The translations under genes and the position numbers were made by a program. Below, piece after piece: positions 6,906 through 12,423 of a DNA stretch of 17,500 nucleotides. Each line of letters begins with the position of its first letter. Positions within the stretch are counted from its first letter, which is position 1. Under the pieces are notes generated by a model that was given only the letters and a program-made list of their open reading frames with translations, was not told where the DNA came from and did no database searches. This DNA is from an uncultured Collinsella sp. (GTDB taxonomy: Bacteria > Actinomycetota > Coriobacteriia > Coriobacteriales > Coriobacteriaceae), in the NCBI GenBank assembly GCA_937896835.1, contig CALBOJ010000027.1:1-17500 (forward strand), given 5' to 3'.

Positions 6906-6934
6906 ACGCCGCATTTGACTTTCGGGTGCGGCGT
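6906..6934 (+). terminator. Probable terminator after the Pho-type genes
   Basis: A perfect eight-base-pair stem, ACGCCGCA (6906-6913) with TGCGGCGT (6927-6934), encloses a 13-base loop. It starts 25 bases after the kinase stop. The downstream tract is T-rich but interrupted (TGTTGTGCAATTTT), so efficiency is uncertain. Confidence 0.55.
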
Positions 6935-6966
6935 TGTTGTGCAATTTTACGATTGCTTCCGACATT

Positions 6967-7028
6967 TTTACAGGAGAGCCTGTTTCTTATGTATAGAGTT
7001 TGGTCTCGGTAAAAAGATGCGATAACAT
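6967..7028 (+). promoter_or_regulatory. Promoter region of the tyrosine-kinase operon, with a small palindrome
   Basis: Two overlapping possibilities exist: TTTACA (6967-6972) with TATAGA (6992-6997) at a long 19-base spacing, or TTGGTC (7000-7005) with TAACAT (7023-7028) at 17 bases. The inverted repeat ACAGG-AGAG-CCTGT (6970-6983) overlaps the first -35 and could be an operator. Neither promoter is strong by consensus. The 195-base gap after a terminator requires a promoter here. Confidence 0.3.
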
Positions 7029-7075
7029 ACGGACAGTTTTGTCAATCCGAACTGGGGAAATGAAAGGCAAGCTGC

Positions 7076-7732
7076 ATGACCCTTCTCGAACTGTTCCAGC
7101 TGCTGAAGAAGCACCTCAAGCTGGTCATCACCCTTCCGGTGGTCTGCGCGATCGCCATGGGCATCGTGTCCTTCGTTGCGATGGACAACACCTATACCGC
7201 GACGACGAGCATGTACATTCTCGCCAAGACCGACGATAGCGGTCAGATGAGCTACAACGATCTCTCGGCGAGCCAGATGCTTTCCAACGATATCGCCACG
7301 CTGCTGGATAGCGATAGCGTTAAGAGCGGCGCCGCCAATGAACTGGGCCTCACCGATCTGGATGACTACAAGGTGTCTGTTTCCTCCGAGACCACCACGC
7401 GTGTCATTACGCTTTCGGTTACCGGCACCGATGCCAAGGAGACGGCTGAGGTCGCAAAGGCCATTGCCAGCTCGGTGAGTACGGTCGCTCAGAACGTCGG
7501 CGCTGCCCAGAGCATCAACGTTATCGACGAGGCTAAGACCCCCGAAGCCCCCAGCGGCCCCAAGCGTACGCTGTATATTGCCGTCGCGTTCCTCGCCGGT
7601 ATCTTTATTGCAGTTGCCTATGTCGTTTTGGCAGACATGCTCAATACCCGCATCCGCGGTGCCGAAGAGGCAGAAGAGCTCCTGGGTATTCCCGTTGTTG
7701 GCCGAATTCCGGCTATGAAAGGTGGTAAATAG
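7076..7732 (+). CDS. Wzz/YveK-type chain-length and tyrosine-kinase adaptor protein
   Basis: A 218-residue membrane protein of the kind that activates a cytoplasmic BY-kinase and influences polymer length (CapA, YveK, CpsC family). Two membrane segments, at about 17-37 (LVITLPVVCAIAMGIVSFVAM) and about 166-187 (LYIAVAFLAGIFIAVAYVVLA), bracket an external domain. The proline-rich stretch KTPEAPSGPKR just before the second segment is typical. The C-terminal cytoplasmic tail ends in AEELLGIPVVGRIP, the usual link to the kinase. AAAGG lies eight bases before the ATG. The kinase gene follows after two bases. No glycosyltransferase, flippase or polymerase gene is nearby. Confidence 0.9.
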   Translation: MTLLELFQLLKKHLKLVITLPVVCAIAMGIVSFVAMDNTYTATTSMYILAKTDDSGQMSYNDLSASQMLSNDIATLLDSDSVKSGAANELGLTDLDDYKVSVSSETTTRVITLSVTGTDAKETAEVAKAIASSVSTVAQNVGAAQSINVIDEAKTPEAPSGPKRTLYIAVAFLAGIFIAVAYVVLADMLNTRIRGAEEAEELLGIPVVGRIPAMKGGK

Positions 7733-7734
7733 GC

Positions 7735-8472
7735 ATGGCTAAGGCAAAGAACACCGATAAGCTCGTTGTACAGAATGCCGCCAAGACCCTTCTGGCCAAT
7801 ATCCGCTTTGCGAGCGTGGACGACCCCATTCGCACCATCACCGTTACCTCCTCGATTCCCAACGAGGGCAAGTCTACGGTTTCCATTAACCTTGCTCAGG
7901 CAATCGCCACGAGCGGCAAGTCCGTGCTCCTGGTCGAGGCCGATATGCGCCGCAGGTCCCTTTCCGATATGCTCGGCGTTCGTTCGCGCGGCGGACTCTA
8001 TGCGGTCCTTTCCGAGCAGATCTCCATTGACCAGGCAATTGTCGAGACGGGTCAGAAGAACTTCTACTTCCTCGATGCCGAGCCGCATATTCCCAATCCT
8101 GCCGACATCATCGTCTCTCACCGCTTTTCCAAGTTGGTCAAGGCACTGTCTGCTAAGTTCCAGTACGTCATCTTCGATGCTCCCCCGGTTGGCACCTTCA
8201 TCGATGCTGCCGAGATTGCCAGCTTGACCGACGGCGCGCTGTTCGTGGTGCGCGAGAACTTTACCAAGCGCGAAGAGGCGCTCAACGCCATCGGTCAGCT
8301 TAAGAAGTCCGAGAAGGTCAAGCTCATCGGTACCGTCATGAATTACTGCGAGACCGAGACCAGCGAGTACTACTATTCTTACTACACCAAGGACGGTAAG
8401 AAGGTTAAGAAGGGCTCCGACGGTCAGGGCACTTCCAAAAAGGGCATCTTCACCAACCGAGCAAACGTTTAG
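7735..8472 (+). CDS. Bacterial tyrosine kinase (BY-kinase, CpsD/YwqD/EpsB family)
   Basis: A 245-residue cytoplasmic ATP-dependent protein-tyrosine kinase. It carries Walker A SIPNEGKST (40-48, Lys46), Walker A' LLVEADMRR (65-73, Asp70) and Walker B YVIFDAPP (144-151, Asp148), the set separating BY-kinases from MinD/ParA ATPases. The family motif around PNPADIIVSHRF (120-131) is present. The C-terminal autophosphorylation cluster has tyrosines at 204, 212, 213, 214, 216 and 217 (EYYYSYYTK), followed by a lysine-rich tail. In low-GC relatives the kinase needs the separate adaptor, encoded here just upstream. AAAGGTGG, inside the end of the adaptor gene, serves as ribosome-binding site. It should regulate a surface polysaccharide made elsewhere or other envelope targets. 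Confidence 0.93.
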   Translation: MAKAKNTDKLVVQNAAKTLLANIRFASVDDPIRTITVTSSIPNEGKSTVSINLAQAIATSGKSVLLVEADMRRRSLSDMLGVRSRGGLYAVLSEQISIDQAIVETGQKNFYFLDAEPHIPNPADIIVSHRFSKLVKALSAKFQYVIFDAPPVGTFIDAAEIASLTDGALFVVRENFTKREEALNAIGQLKKSEKVKLIGTVMNYCETETSEYYYSYYTKDGKKVKKGSDGQGTSKKGIFTNRANV

Positions 8473-8489
8473 TTGATTAGGGCCGACCT

Positions 8490-9140
8490 ATGCGTGACAT
8501 TCATTGCCATATCTTGCCGGGTGTAGACGACGGCGCCGCCGATCTCGATGAGAGCTTGGCGATGCTCGAGGCTGCCAAGCGGGCCGGTGTAACCAGAATC
8601 GTTTGCACTCCTCACTGCCGTGATCCCTATTTTGATTACGACAAGATGTGGGATGCCTTTGAGCTGCTGCGTGATAACGCTGACGGTTTTCCGCTCCAGA
8701 TGGGCTTCGAGGTCAACCATCGAAAGCTCGTTGAGCTTGGTATCGATGCCGCGGAGCACCTGCATTTCGATGGGACCAACGAGTTTCTGCTCGAGCTTTC
8801 GACGCATGCCGATGCGTATGCGTTTAGAGAGTACGAGAACACGATTTACGATTTGCAGTGCCGTGGCTACCAGGTGATCATCGCTCATCCTGAGCGCTAT
8901 CGTGCGGTTCAAAAGGATGTAAGCGTGGCGGAGCGCCTGGTCGATATGGGCTGCAAGCTGCAAGCTTCGGCGGACTTTATTGCCGGCGGTCGCTTTGGTC
9001 GCGAGAAAAAGCCGGCACAGCGCCTGTTCGATCAGAACCTGTACAGCTTCATCGCGAGCGATGCCCATAACGTGGGTCATTACGACTGCCTGGCGAAGGC
9101 TCGCGCGAAGTTTAGCGTGCGCGGAGCTCATTTTCGCTAA
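8490..9140 (+). CDS. PHP-family protein-tyrosine phosphatase (CpsB/YwqE type)
   Basis: A 216-residue metal-dependent phosphatase that removes phosphate from the tyrosine cluster of the cognate kinase. PHP-domain metal ligands appear in order: DIHCHILPGVDDG (3-15, His5 and His7), TPH (40-42, His42), Glu74, HPERY (133-137) and SDAH (190-193). The length is somewhat shorter than the usual 240-255. It starts 17 bases after the kinase stop with a modest AGGG signal, so it belongs to the same operon. Adaptor, kinase and phosphatase therefore form a complete control trio. PHP enzymes can also be histidinol phosphatases, but the HCHILPGVDDG start and the neighbours favour the tyrosine phosphatase. 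Confidence 0.92.
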   Translation: MRDIHCHILPGVDDGAADLDESLAMLEAAKRAGVTRIVCTPHCRDPYFDYDKMWDAFELLRDNADGFPLQMGFEVNHRKLVELGIDAAEHLHFDGTNEFLLELSTHADAYAFREYENTIYDLQCRGYQVIIAHPERYRAVQKDVSVAERLVDMGCKLQASADFIAGGRFGREKKPAQRLFDQNLYSFIASDAHNVGHYDCLAKARAKFSVRGAHFR

Positions 9141-9179
9141 AATCTGTCCCTAACGTTCGCATTGAATGAAAGGGCAGCC

Positions 9180-9680
9180 ATGGATATCCAACTTAAGACG
9201 GGATGCTTTGATGACGCGGCGTTGGTGCGCCGCGTCGTTTTTATGGACGAGCAGGGCTACGAGAATGAGTTTGACGCTATCGACGAGGATCCGAACTGCA
9301 TCCATGTGACGCTCTATGTAGACGGTGAGCTTGCCGGTTGCTCGCGCGTGTTTCCCGAAGAGCTTGAGCGCGCAGCTGACGCAGAGGCTCCGGTGTCGCC
9401 GGCGTGCGACTTGGACGAAGGCGTCGCGGCGGGGGAGACCTACATTATGGGGCGCGTGGCCGTGCTGCCGAGCATGCGCCGTCGCGGTTTGGCGAGCAAG
9501 ATTGTCGAGGCCAGTGATACGTGCGCGCGTGATGCCGGCGCCAAGCTCATTAAGCTGCACGCGCAGGAATACGTGCTGCCGCTCTATGCCAAGGCGGGTT
9601 ACACGCAGATTGCCCCGGTGGACTACGAAGACGAGGGCCAGCCCCATGTTTGGATGGCCAAGCGCGTAGATGGCAGATAG
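9180..9680 (+). CDS. GNAT-family N-acetyltransferase
   Basis: A 166-residue predicted acetyl-CoA-dependent acyltransferase with unknown substrate. The N-terminal stretch RRVVFMDEQGYENEFDAIDE matches the FxxEQ-type opening of YjcF/ElaA-like GNAT proteins. The acetyl-CoA-binding motif is in RVAVLPSMRRRGLASKIVE (about 91-110), and LYAKAGYTQI is the usual C-terminal motif. I choose ATG 9180, since AAAGGG (9169-9174) is five bases upstream; an in-frame TTG at 9162 precedes that signal. It follows the phosphatase after 39 bases with no terminator seen, so it may be read with that operon, but a functional link is not shown. The stop codon abuts a repeat (9680-9719). Confidence 0.85.
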   Translation: MDIQLKTGCFDDAALVRRVVFMDEQGYENEFDAIDEDPNCIHVTLYVDGELAGCSRVFPEELERAADAEAPVSPACDLDEGVAAGETYIMGRVAVLPSMRRRGLASKIVEASDTCARDAGAKLIKLHAQEYVLPLYAKAGYTQIAPVDYEDEGQPHVWMAKRVDGR

Positions 9681-9719
9681 GGACGTTCCTTTCCTGCCGG
9701 CAGTCGGGGACACTCCTTG
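9680..9719. repeat. GGGAC-type short repeat with central palindrome
   Basis: GGGACGTTCCTTT (9680-9692) and GGGACACTCCTTG (9707-9719) form an imperfect direct repeat 27 bp apart. Between them is the ten-base palindrome CTGCCGGCAG (9694-9703). The GGGACGTTC core recurs in the large inverted repeat at 12167-12222, suggesting a dispersed intergenic repeat family. The element starts at the last base of the GNAT stop codon. Confidence 0.5.
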
Positions 9720-9740
9720 GCAATTGGCGCATCAGAGCGT

Positions 9741-9798
9741 TTGGACATACAGTTTTTCGATTCCGTATGTATATATGCGCGCTAATGGGTTATAAAAT
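9741..9798 (+). promoter_or_regulatory. htpG promoter region with inverted repeat
   Basis: The region is AT-rich compared with its surroundings. TATAAA (9791-9796) is a plausible -10, with TGTATA (9768-9773) 17 bases upstream as a poor -35. The inverted repeat ACATAC (9745-9750) and GTATGT (9765-9770), with centres 20 bp apart, could be a regulator site. I see neither a CIRCE element nor a HspR-type inverted repeat, so heat-shock control of the common kinds is not evident. Confidence 0.35.
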
Positions 9799-9827
9799 CT
9801 AAGTCTGAACATAGCAGGTCTGCAATG

Positions 9828-9852
9828 CGGCTCGGGCAACCGGGCCGTTTTT
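9828..9852 (+). terminator. Terminator-like hairpin in the htpG leader
   Basis: CGGCTCGG (9828-9835) pairs with CCGGGCCG (9840-9847), eight base pairs with one T-G wobble, closed by a GCAA tetraloop of GNRA type and followed by five T residues (9848-9852). It is 30 bases before the htpG start codon and downstream of the likely htpG -10 (9791-9796). It may be the terminator of the upstream GNAT operon or a leader attenuator for htpG. Confidence 0.65.
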
Positions 9853-9882
9853 GCGGACGGGGGTAGCGCGAAAGGACTGCAC

Positions 9883-11907
9883 ATGCGTCAATTTAAGACC
9901 GAGAGCAAAAAACTGCTCGACCTCATGATCAACTCCATCTACACCAATAAGGAAATCTTCCTGCGCGAGCTTATCTCCAACGCGAGCGATGCCGTCGACA
10001 AGCTCAACTTTAAGAGCCTGCAGGACCCGAGTGTCAAGCTCGACCAGGGCGACCTGGCTATTCGTGTTTCCTTTGATAAAGATGCCCGTACCATCACCAT
10101 TTCGGATAACGGTATCGGCATGACCGCCGAGGAGCTCGAGCGCAATCTGGGCACCATCGCCCATTCCGGCTCCGAGGAGTTTAAGACTGAGAACGCCGAG
10201 CAGCAGGGTTCCGATGTCGACATCATCGGTCAGTTTGGCGTGGGTTTCTACTCCGCCTTTATGGTCGCCAGCCACGTGAAGGTCGTCAGCCGCGCTTATG
10301 GCGAGGATACCGCCCACGTTTGGGAGTCCGACGGTCTTGAGGGCTACACCATCGAGGATGGCGAGCGTGCTGAGCACGGTACCGATGTCATCCTGACGCT
10401 GCGCGAGAACGAGAAGCTCGACGCCGACGGCGAGGCCGAGACCTACGATCGCTTCCTGACCGAGTGGGGCCTCAAGAGCCTGATTCAGCAGTACAGCAAC
10501 TATGTGCGCTACCCGATTCAGATGATGGTGAGCAAGAGCCGCCAGAAACCCAAGCCCGAGGACGCCGGCGACGACTACAAGCCCGAGTACGAGGACTACC
10601 AGGAGCTCGAGACCATCAACTCCATGACGCCGATTTGGAAAAAGCGCAGCTCCGACGTTGAGCAGAAGGATTACAACGAGTTCTACAAGTCCACGTTCCA
10701 CGACTTTGACGATCCCGCGCGCACTATCAGCTTCCATGCCGAGGGTACGCTTGAGTACGATGCGCTGCTGTTTGTGCCGGGTCGCGCCCCGTTCGATCTG
10801 TACAGCAAGGACTACGAGAAGGGCCTGGCGCTCTACAGTTCCAACGTGCTGATTATGGAGAAGTGCGACGACCTGCTGCCCGACTACTACAACTTTGTGC
10901 GCGGTGTCGTGGACTCTGCCGACGTGACGCTCAATATTTCGCGTGAGACGCTGCAACAGAACCGTCAGCTCAAGGCCATTGCCAAGCGTGTTGAGAAGAA
11001 GATCACTGCCGATCTTGAGGACATGCGCGATAACGACCGCGAGGCATACGAGAAGTTCTTTGAGAACTTTGGTCGCGGTCTGAAGTACGGCATCTACTCG
11101 AGCTACGGCATGAAGGCCGACGAGCTCGCCGACCTGTTGCTGTTCTGGTCTGCCAAGGAGCAGAAGATGATCACCCTTGCCGAGTATGCTAAGGGCATGC
11201 CCGAGGGCCAGAAGGCAATCTACTATGCCGCCGGCGATTCGCGCGAGCGTCTGGCCAAGATGCCCGTCGTGAAGGGCGTGCTCGACCGCGGCTACGATGT
11301 ATTGCTGCTGACGCAGGACGTGGATGAGTTCACCTTCCAGGCCATGCGTGAGTACGTGGCTGCCGATATGCCCAAGGTCTACGAGGATGACTCTGCTCGC
11401 GAGGCTGCCGAGAAGGCAGTTGCCGATGGTGCCGAGCCCGAGGTCGAGGATCGTCACCTGGAGCTTAAGAACGTCGCGACCGGCGATCTTGACATGGCGA
11501 CCGATGACGAGAAGAAGGAGGCCGAGGACGCCACCAAGGAAAACGAGGACCTCTTTAGCGCTATGAAGGAGGCGCTCGGTGACAAGGTCGAGAAAGTTGC
11601 CGTCTCCGCGCGCCTGACCGATGCCCCCGCTTGCATCACCACCGAGGGTCCGCTTTCGCTCGAGATGGAGAAGGTGCTCCAGAAGGGGCCCGAGGGCGCG
11701 CCCGACGGCATGCCCAAGAGCCAGCGCGTGCTCGAGCTCAACGCCAAGCACCCGGTCTTTGACAAGCTTGTCGCTGCCCAGAAGGCAGGCGACGCCGATA
11801 AGATCAAGCAGTACTCCGGCTTGCTCTACGATCAGGCCCTGCTGGTCGAGGGCATCCTCCCCGAGGACCCCGTTGCCTTCGCAGCAGCTGTCTGCGAGCT
11901 TATGTAA
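9883..11907 (+). CDS. htpG: Molecular chaperone HtpG (Hsp90)
   Basis: Cytosolic ATP-dependent Hsp90 chaperone, a homodimer that helps client-protein folding and stress survival. At 674 residues it is slightly longer than the E. coli protein. The N-terminal GHKL ATPase domain contains ELISNASDA (catalytic Glu29, metal-binding Asn33), DNGIGM (75-80), GTIAHSGS and GQFGVGFYSA (116-125). The middle domain carries YVRYPI, PIWKKR, LFVPGRAPFD and RGVVDSADVTLNISRE with the usual catalytic-loop arginine region. The C-terminal dimerisation domain ends in CELM without a eukaryotic MEEVD tail. An acidic, lysine-rich stretch (about 535-560) before it is probably a flexible linker. AAAGGA precedes the ATG. 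Codon use is strongly biased, consistent with high expression. It appears monocistronic. Confidence 0.98.
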   Translation: MRQFKTESKKLLDLMINSIYTNKEIFLRELISNASDAVDKLNFKSLQDPSVKLDQGDLAIRVSFDKDARTITISDNGIGMTAEELERNLGTIAHSGSEEFKTENAEQQGSDVDIIGQFGVGFYSAFMVASHVKVVSRAYGEDTAHVWESDGLEGYTIEDGERAEHGTDVILTLRENEKLDADGEAETYDRFLTEWGLKSLIQQYSNYVRYPIQMMVSKSRQKPKPEDAGDDYKPEYEDYQELETINSMTPIWKKRSSDVEQKDYNEFYKSTFHDFDDPARTISFHAEGTLEYDALLFVPGRAPFDLYSKDYEKGLALYSSNVLIMEKCDDLLPDYYNFVRGVVDSADVTLNISRETLQQNRQLKAIAKRVEKKITADLEDMRDNDREAYEKFFENFGRGLKYGIYSSYGMKADELADLLLFWSAKEQKMITLAEYAKGMPEGQKAIYYAAGDSRERLAKMPVVKGVLDRGYDVLLLTQDVDEFTFQAMREYVAADMPKVYEDDSAREAAEKAVADGAEPEVEDRHLELKNVATGDLDMATDDEKKEAEDATKENEDLFSAMKEALGDKVEKVAVSARLTDAPACITTEGPLSLEMEKVLQKGPEGAPDGMPKSQRVLELNAKHPVFDKLVAAQKAGDADKIKQYSGLLYDQALLVEGILPEDPVAFAAAVCELM

Positions 11908-11911
11908 TTGG

Positions 11912-11944
11912 GTAGTTACGCGGTTCTACGAACCGCGTAACTAC
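11912..11944. repeat. 14-bp perfect hairpin just after htpG
   Basis: The arm GTAGTTACGCGGTT (11912-11925) is exactly complementary to 11931-11944, with a five-base loop CTACG. It starts four bases after the htpG stop codon. No T tract follows, so it may act as an mRNA-stabilising 3' hairpin rather than a simple intrinsic terminator. Confidence 0.6.
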
Positions 11945-11967
11945 TCGACGCTGCCCTTCGTTCCGCC

Positions 11968-12010
11968 GTTCTAACGAACCTATTGGTTCCGTCGTTCTAA
12001 CGAACGACGG
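11968..12010. repeat. Overlapping GTTC/GAAC mini-hairpins
   Basis: GTTCTAACGAAC occurs twice (11968-11979 and 11994-12005), each able to fold with a TAAC loop. The second is extended to a nine-base-pair stem (11989-11997 with 12002-12010). Between them GAACC-TATT-GGTTC (11976-11989) makes a third, mutually exclusive hairpin. The tip of the hairpin at 11912-11944 (GTTCTACGAAC) is a close variant of the same word. Confidence 0.55.
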
Positions 12011-12025
12011 ACCGGTCGACGCTGC

Positions 12026-12124
12026 AAACGCCCCTAAGCGGCAATCTGACGTTCAATCGTCGGTCGCGTACCAAAGTACGCTTCCCTCCTCTTTCACGTC
12101 ACCTTGCTCGCTCAGGGGCGTTTT
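12026..12124 (+). terminator. 98-base multi-branched structure, terminator-like
   Basis: The outer stem pairs 12026-12040 with 12109-12123 (14 of 15 positions), closing a loop that contains two further hairpins: GACG/CGTC (12048-12051 with 12058-12061) and GCGTAC/GTACGC (12066-12071 with 12076-12081). The right arm ends GGGGCGTTTTC, so on the plus strand it could end htpG transcription, about 120-220 bases past the stop. The long enclosed region makes it unlike an ordinary terminator. A 15-base word inside it recurs inverted at 17446-17460. Confidence 0.4.
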
Positions 12125-12166
12125 CGCTGACTTATGCTCAACCTGCGACGCTTTCGTAGCCCTAAG

Positions 12167-12222
12167 TAGTCATCGGGGACGTTCTTGTTTGACTAGTCAT
12201 TTAAGAACGTCCCCGATGACTA
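12167..12222. repeat. Perfect inverted repeat with 20-base arms, REP/MITE-like
   Basis: Positions 12167-12186 are exactly complementary to 12203-12222. The 16-base loop itself holds the palindrome GACTAGTC (12191-12198). The arm contains GGGGACGTTCTT, echoing the repeat at 9680-9719. Such elements resemble REP or miniature inverted-repeat sequences spread by a transposase encoded elsewhere; no transposase is present in this window. Confidence 0.7.
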
Positions 12223-12270
12223 TTCGGATTGTTAATTTGTGCGGGTTGTGGTTTTGCGACCTGCTGAAAT

Positions 12271-12316
12271 TTGAGATACTGTACAACTGTACGTTAACTA
12301 ATCTTCGTAGTATATT
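12271..12316 (+). promoter_or_regulatory. Promoter of the YhgE/Pip pair with an operator-like palindrome
   Basis: TTGAGA (12271-12276, five of six matches) has TTAACT (12294-12299) 17 bases downstream. TATATT (12311-12316) is an alternative -10. Between them GTACA-AC-TGTAC (12281-12292) is a perfect inverted repeat inside a looser 20-base pseudo-palindrome (12277-12296, seven of ten paired positions). A palindrome in the spacer is a usual place for a TetR-type repressor, but no regulator gene is in the window. Confidence 0.38.
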
Positions 12317-12330
12317 GCTACCCGCAAAAC

Positions 12331-12383
12331 TCAATACCATTGTGCTTCGAGACGCTAAAGCGCCTACGTACAATGGTTGTTGA
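12331..12383 (+). other. Possible leader stem-loop before the first YhgE/Pip gene
   Basis: ACCATTGT (12336-12343) pairs perfectly with ACAATGGT (12370-12377). After a small internal mismatch, TCAA (12331-12334) pairs with TTGA (12380-12383). The loop contains a small CGCT/AGCG hairpin. It ends about 23 bases before the ribosome-binding site, in what should be transcribed leader. Its role is unknown. Confidence 0.4.
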
Positions 12384-12423
12384 TAGTACGATTTGATTCA
12401 ACGACAGGATGGATGGTCCAAGC

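Larger units (their letters stand above)
11908..12423. other. Gene-free interval rich in palindromes between htpG and the YhgE/Pip genes
   Basis: No credible coding sequence was found across this 516-base gap. In order it holds: a 14-bp-stem hairpin (11912-11944), a group of GTTC/GAAC mini-hairpins (11968-12010), a direct repeat TCGACGCTGC (11945-11954 and 12016-12025), a 98-base multi-branched element (12026-12123), a perfect inverted repeat with 20-base arms (12167-12222), and the AT-richer promoter and leader of the next genes (12271-12408). The parts are listed separately. Confidence 0.7.

Noticed and set aside
7000..7239. 79-codon open frame overlapping the start of the Wzz-like gene
   Set aside because: It is out of frame with the well-supported adaptor gene, has poor start context and becomes Arg/His-rich shadow sequence.
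9741..9882. CIRCE or HspR-type heat-shock operator for htpG
   Set aside because: Neither the CIRCE inverted repeat nor the CTTGAGT/ACTCAAG pair occurs in the region.
9799..11751. Open frame of 650 codons on the minus strand opposite htpG
   Set aside because: It is the codon-bias shadow of htpG. The translation is a low-complexity Leu/Val/Gly/His mix without a recognisable domain, and there is no ribosome-binding site of note.
11908..12222. CRISPR array
   Set aside because: The repeats are short inverted words of unequal length and spacing, without uniform direct repeats and spacers, and there are no cas genes.
12189..12383. 64-codon open frame in the htpG/YhgE gap
   Set aside because: It starts inside the perfect inverted repeat and runs through the promoter and leader stem. 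There is no good ribosome-binding site and no recognisable protein.
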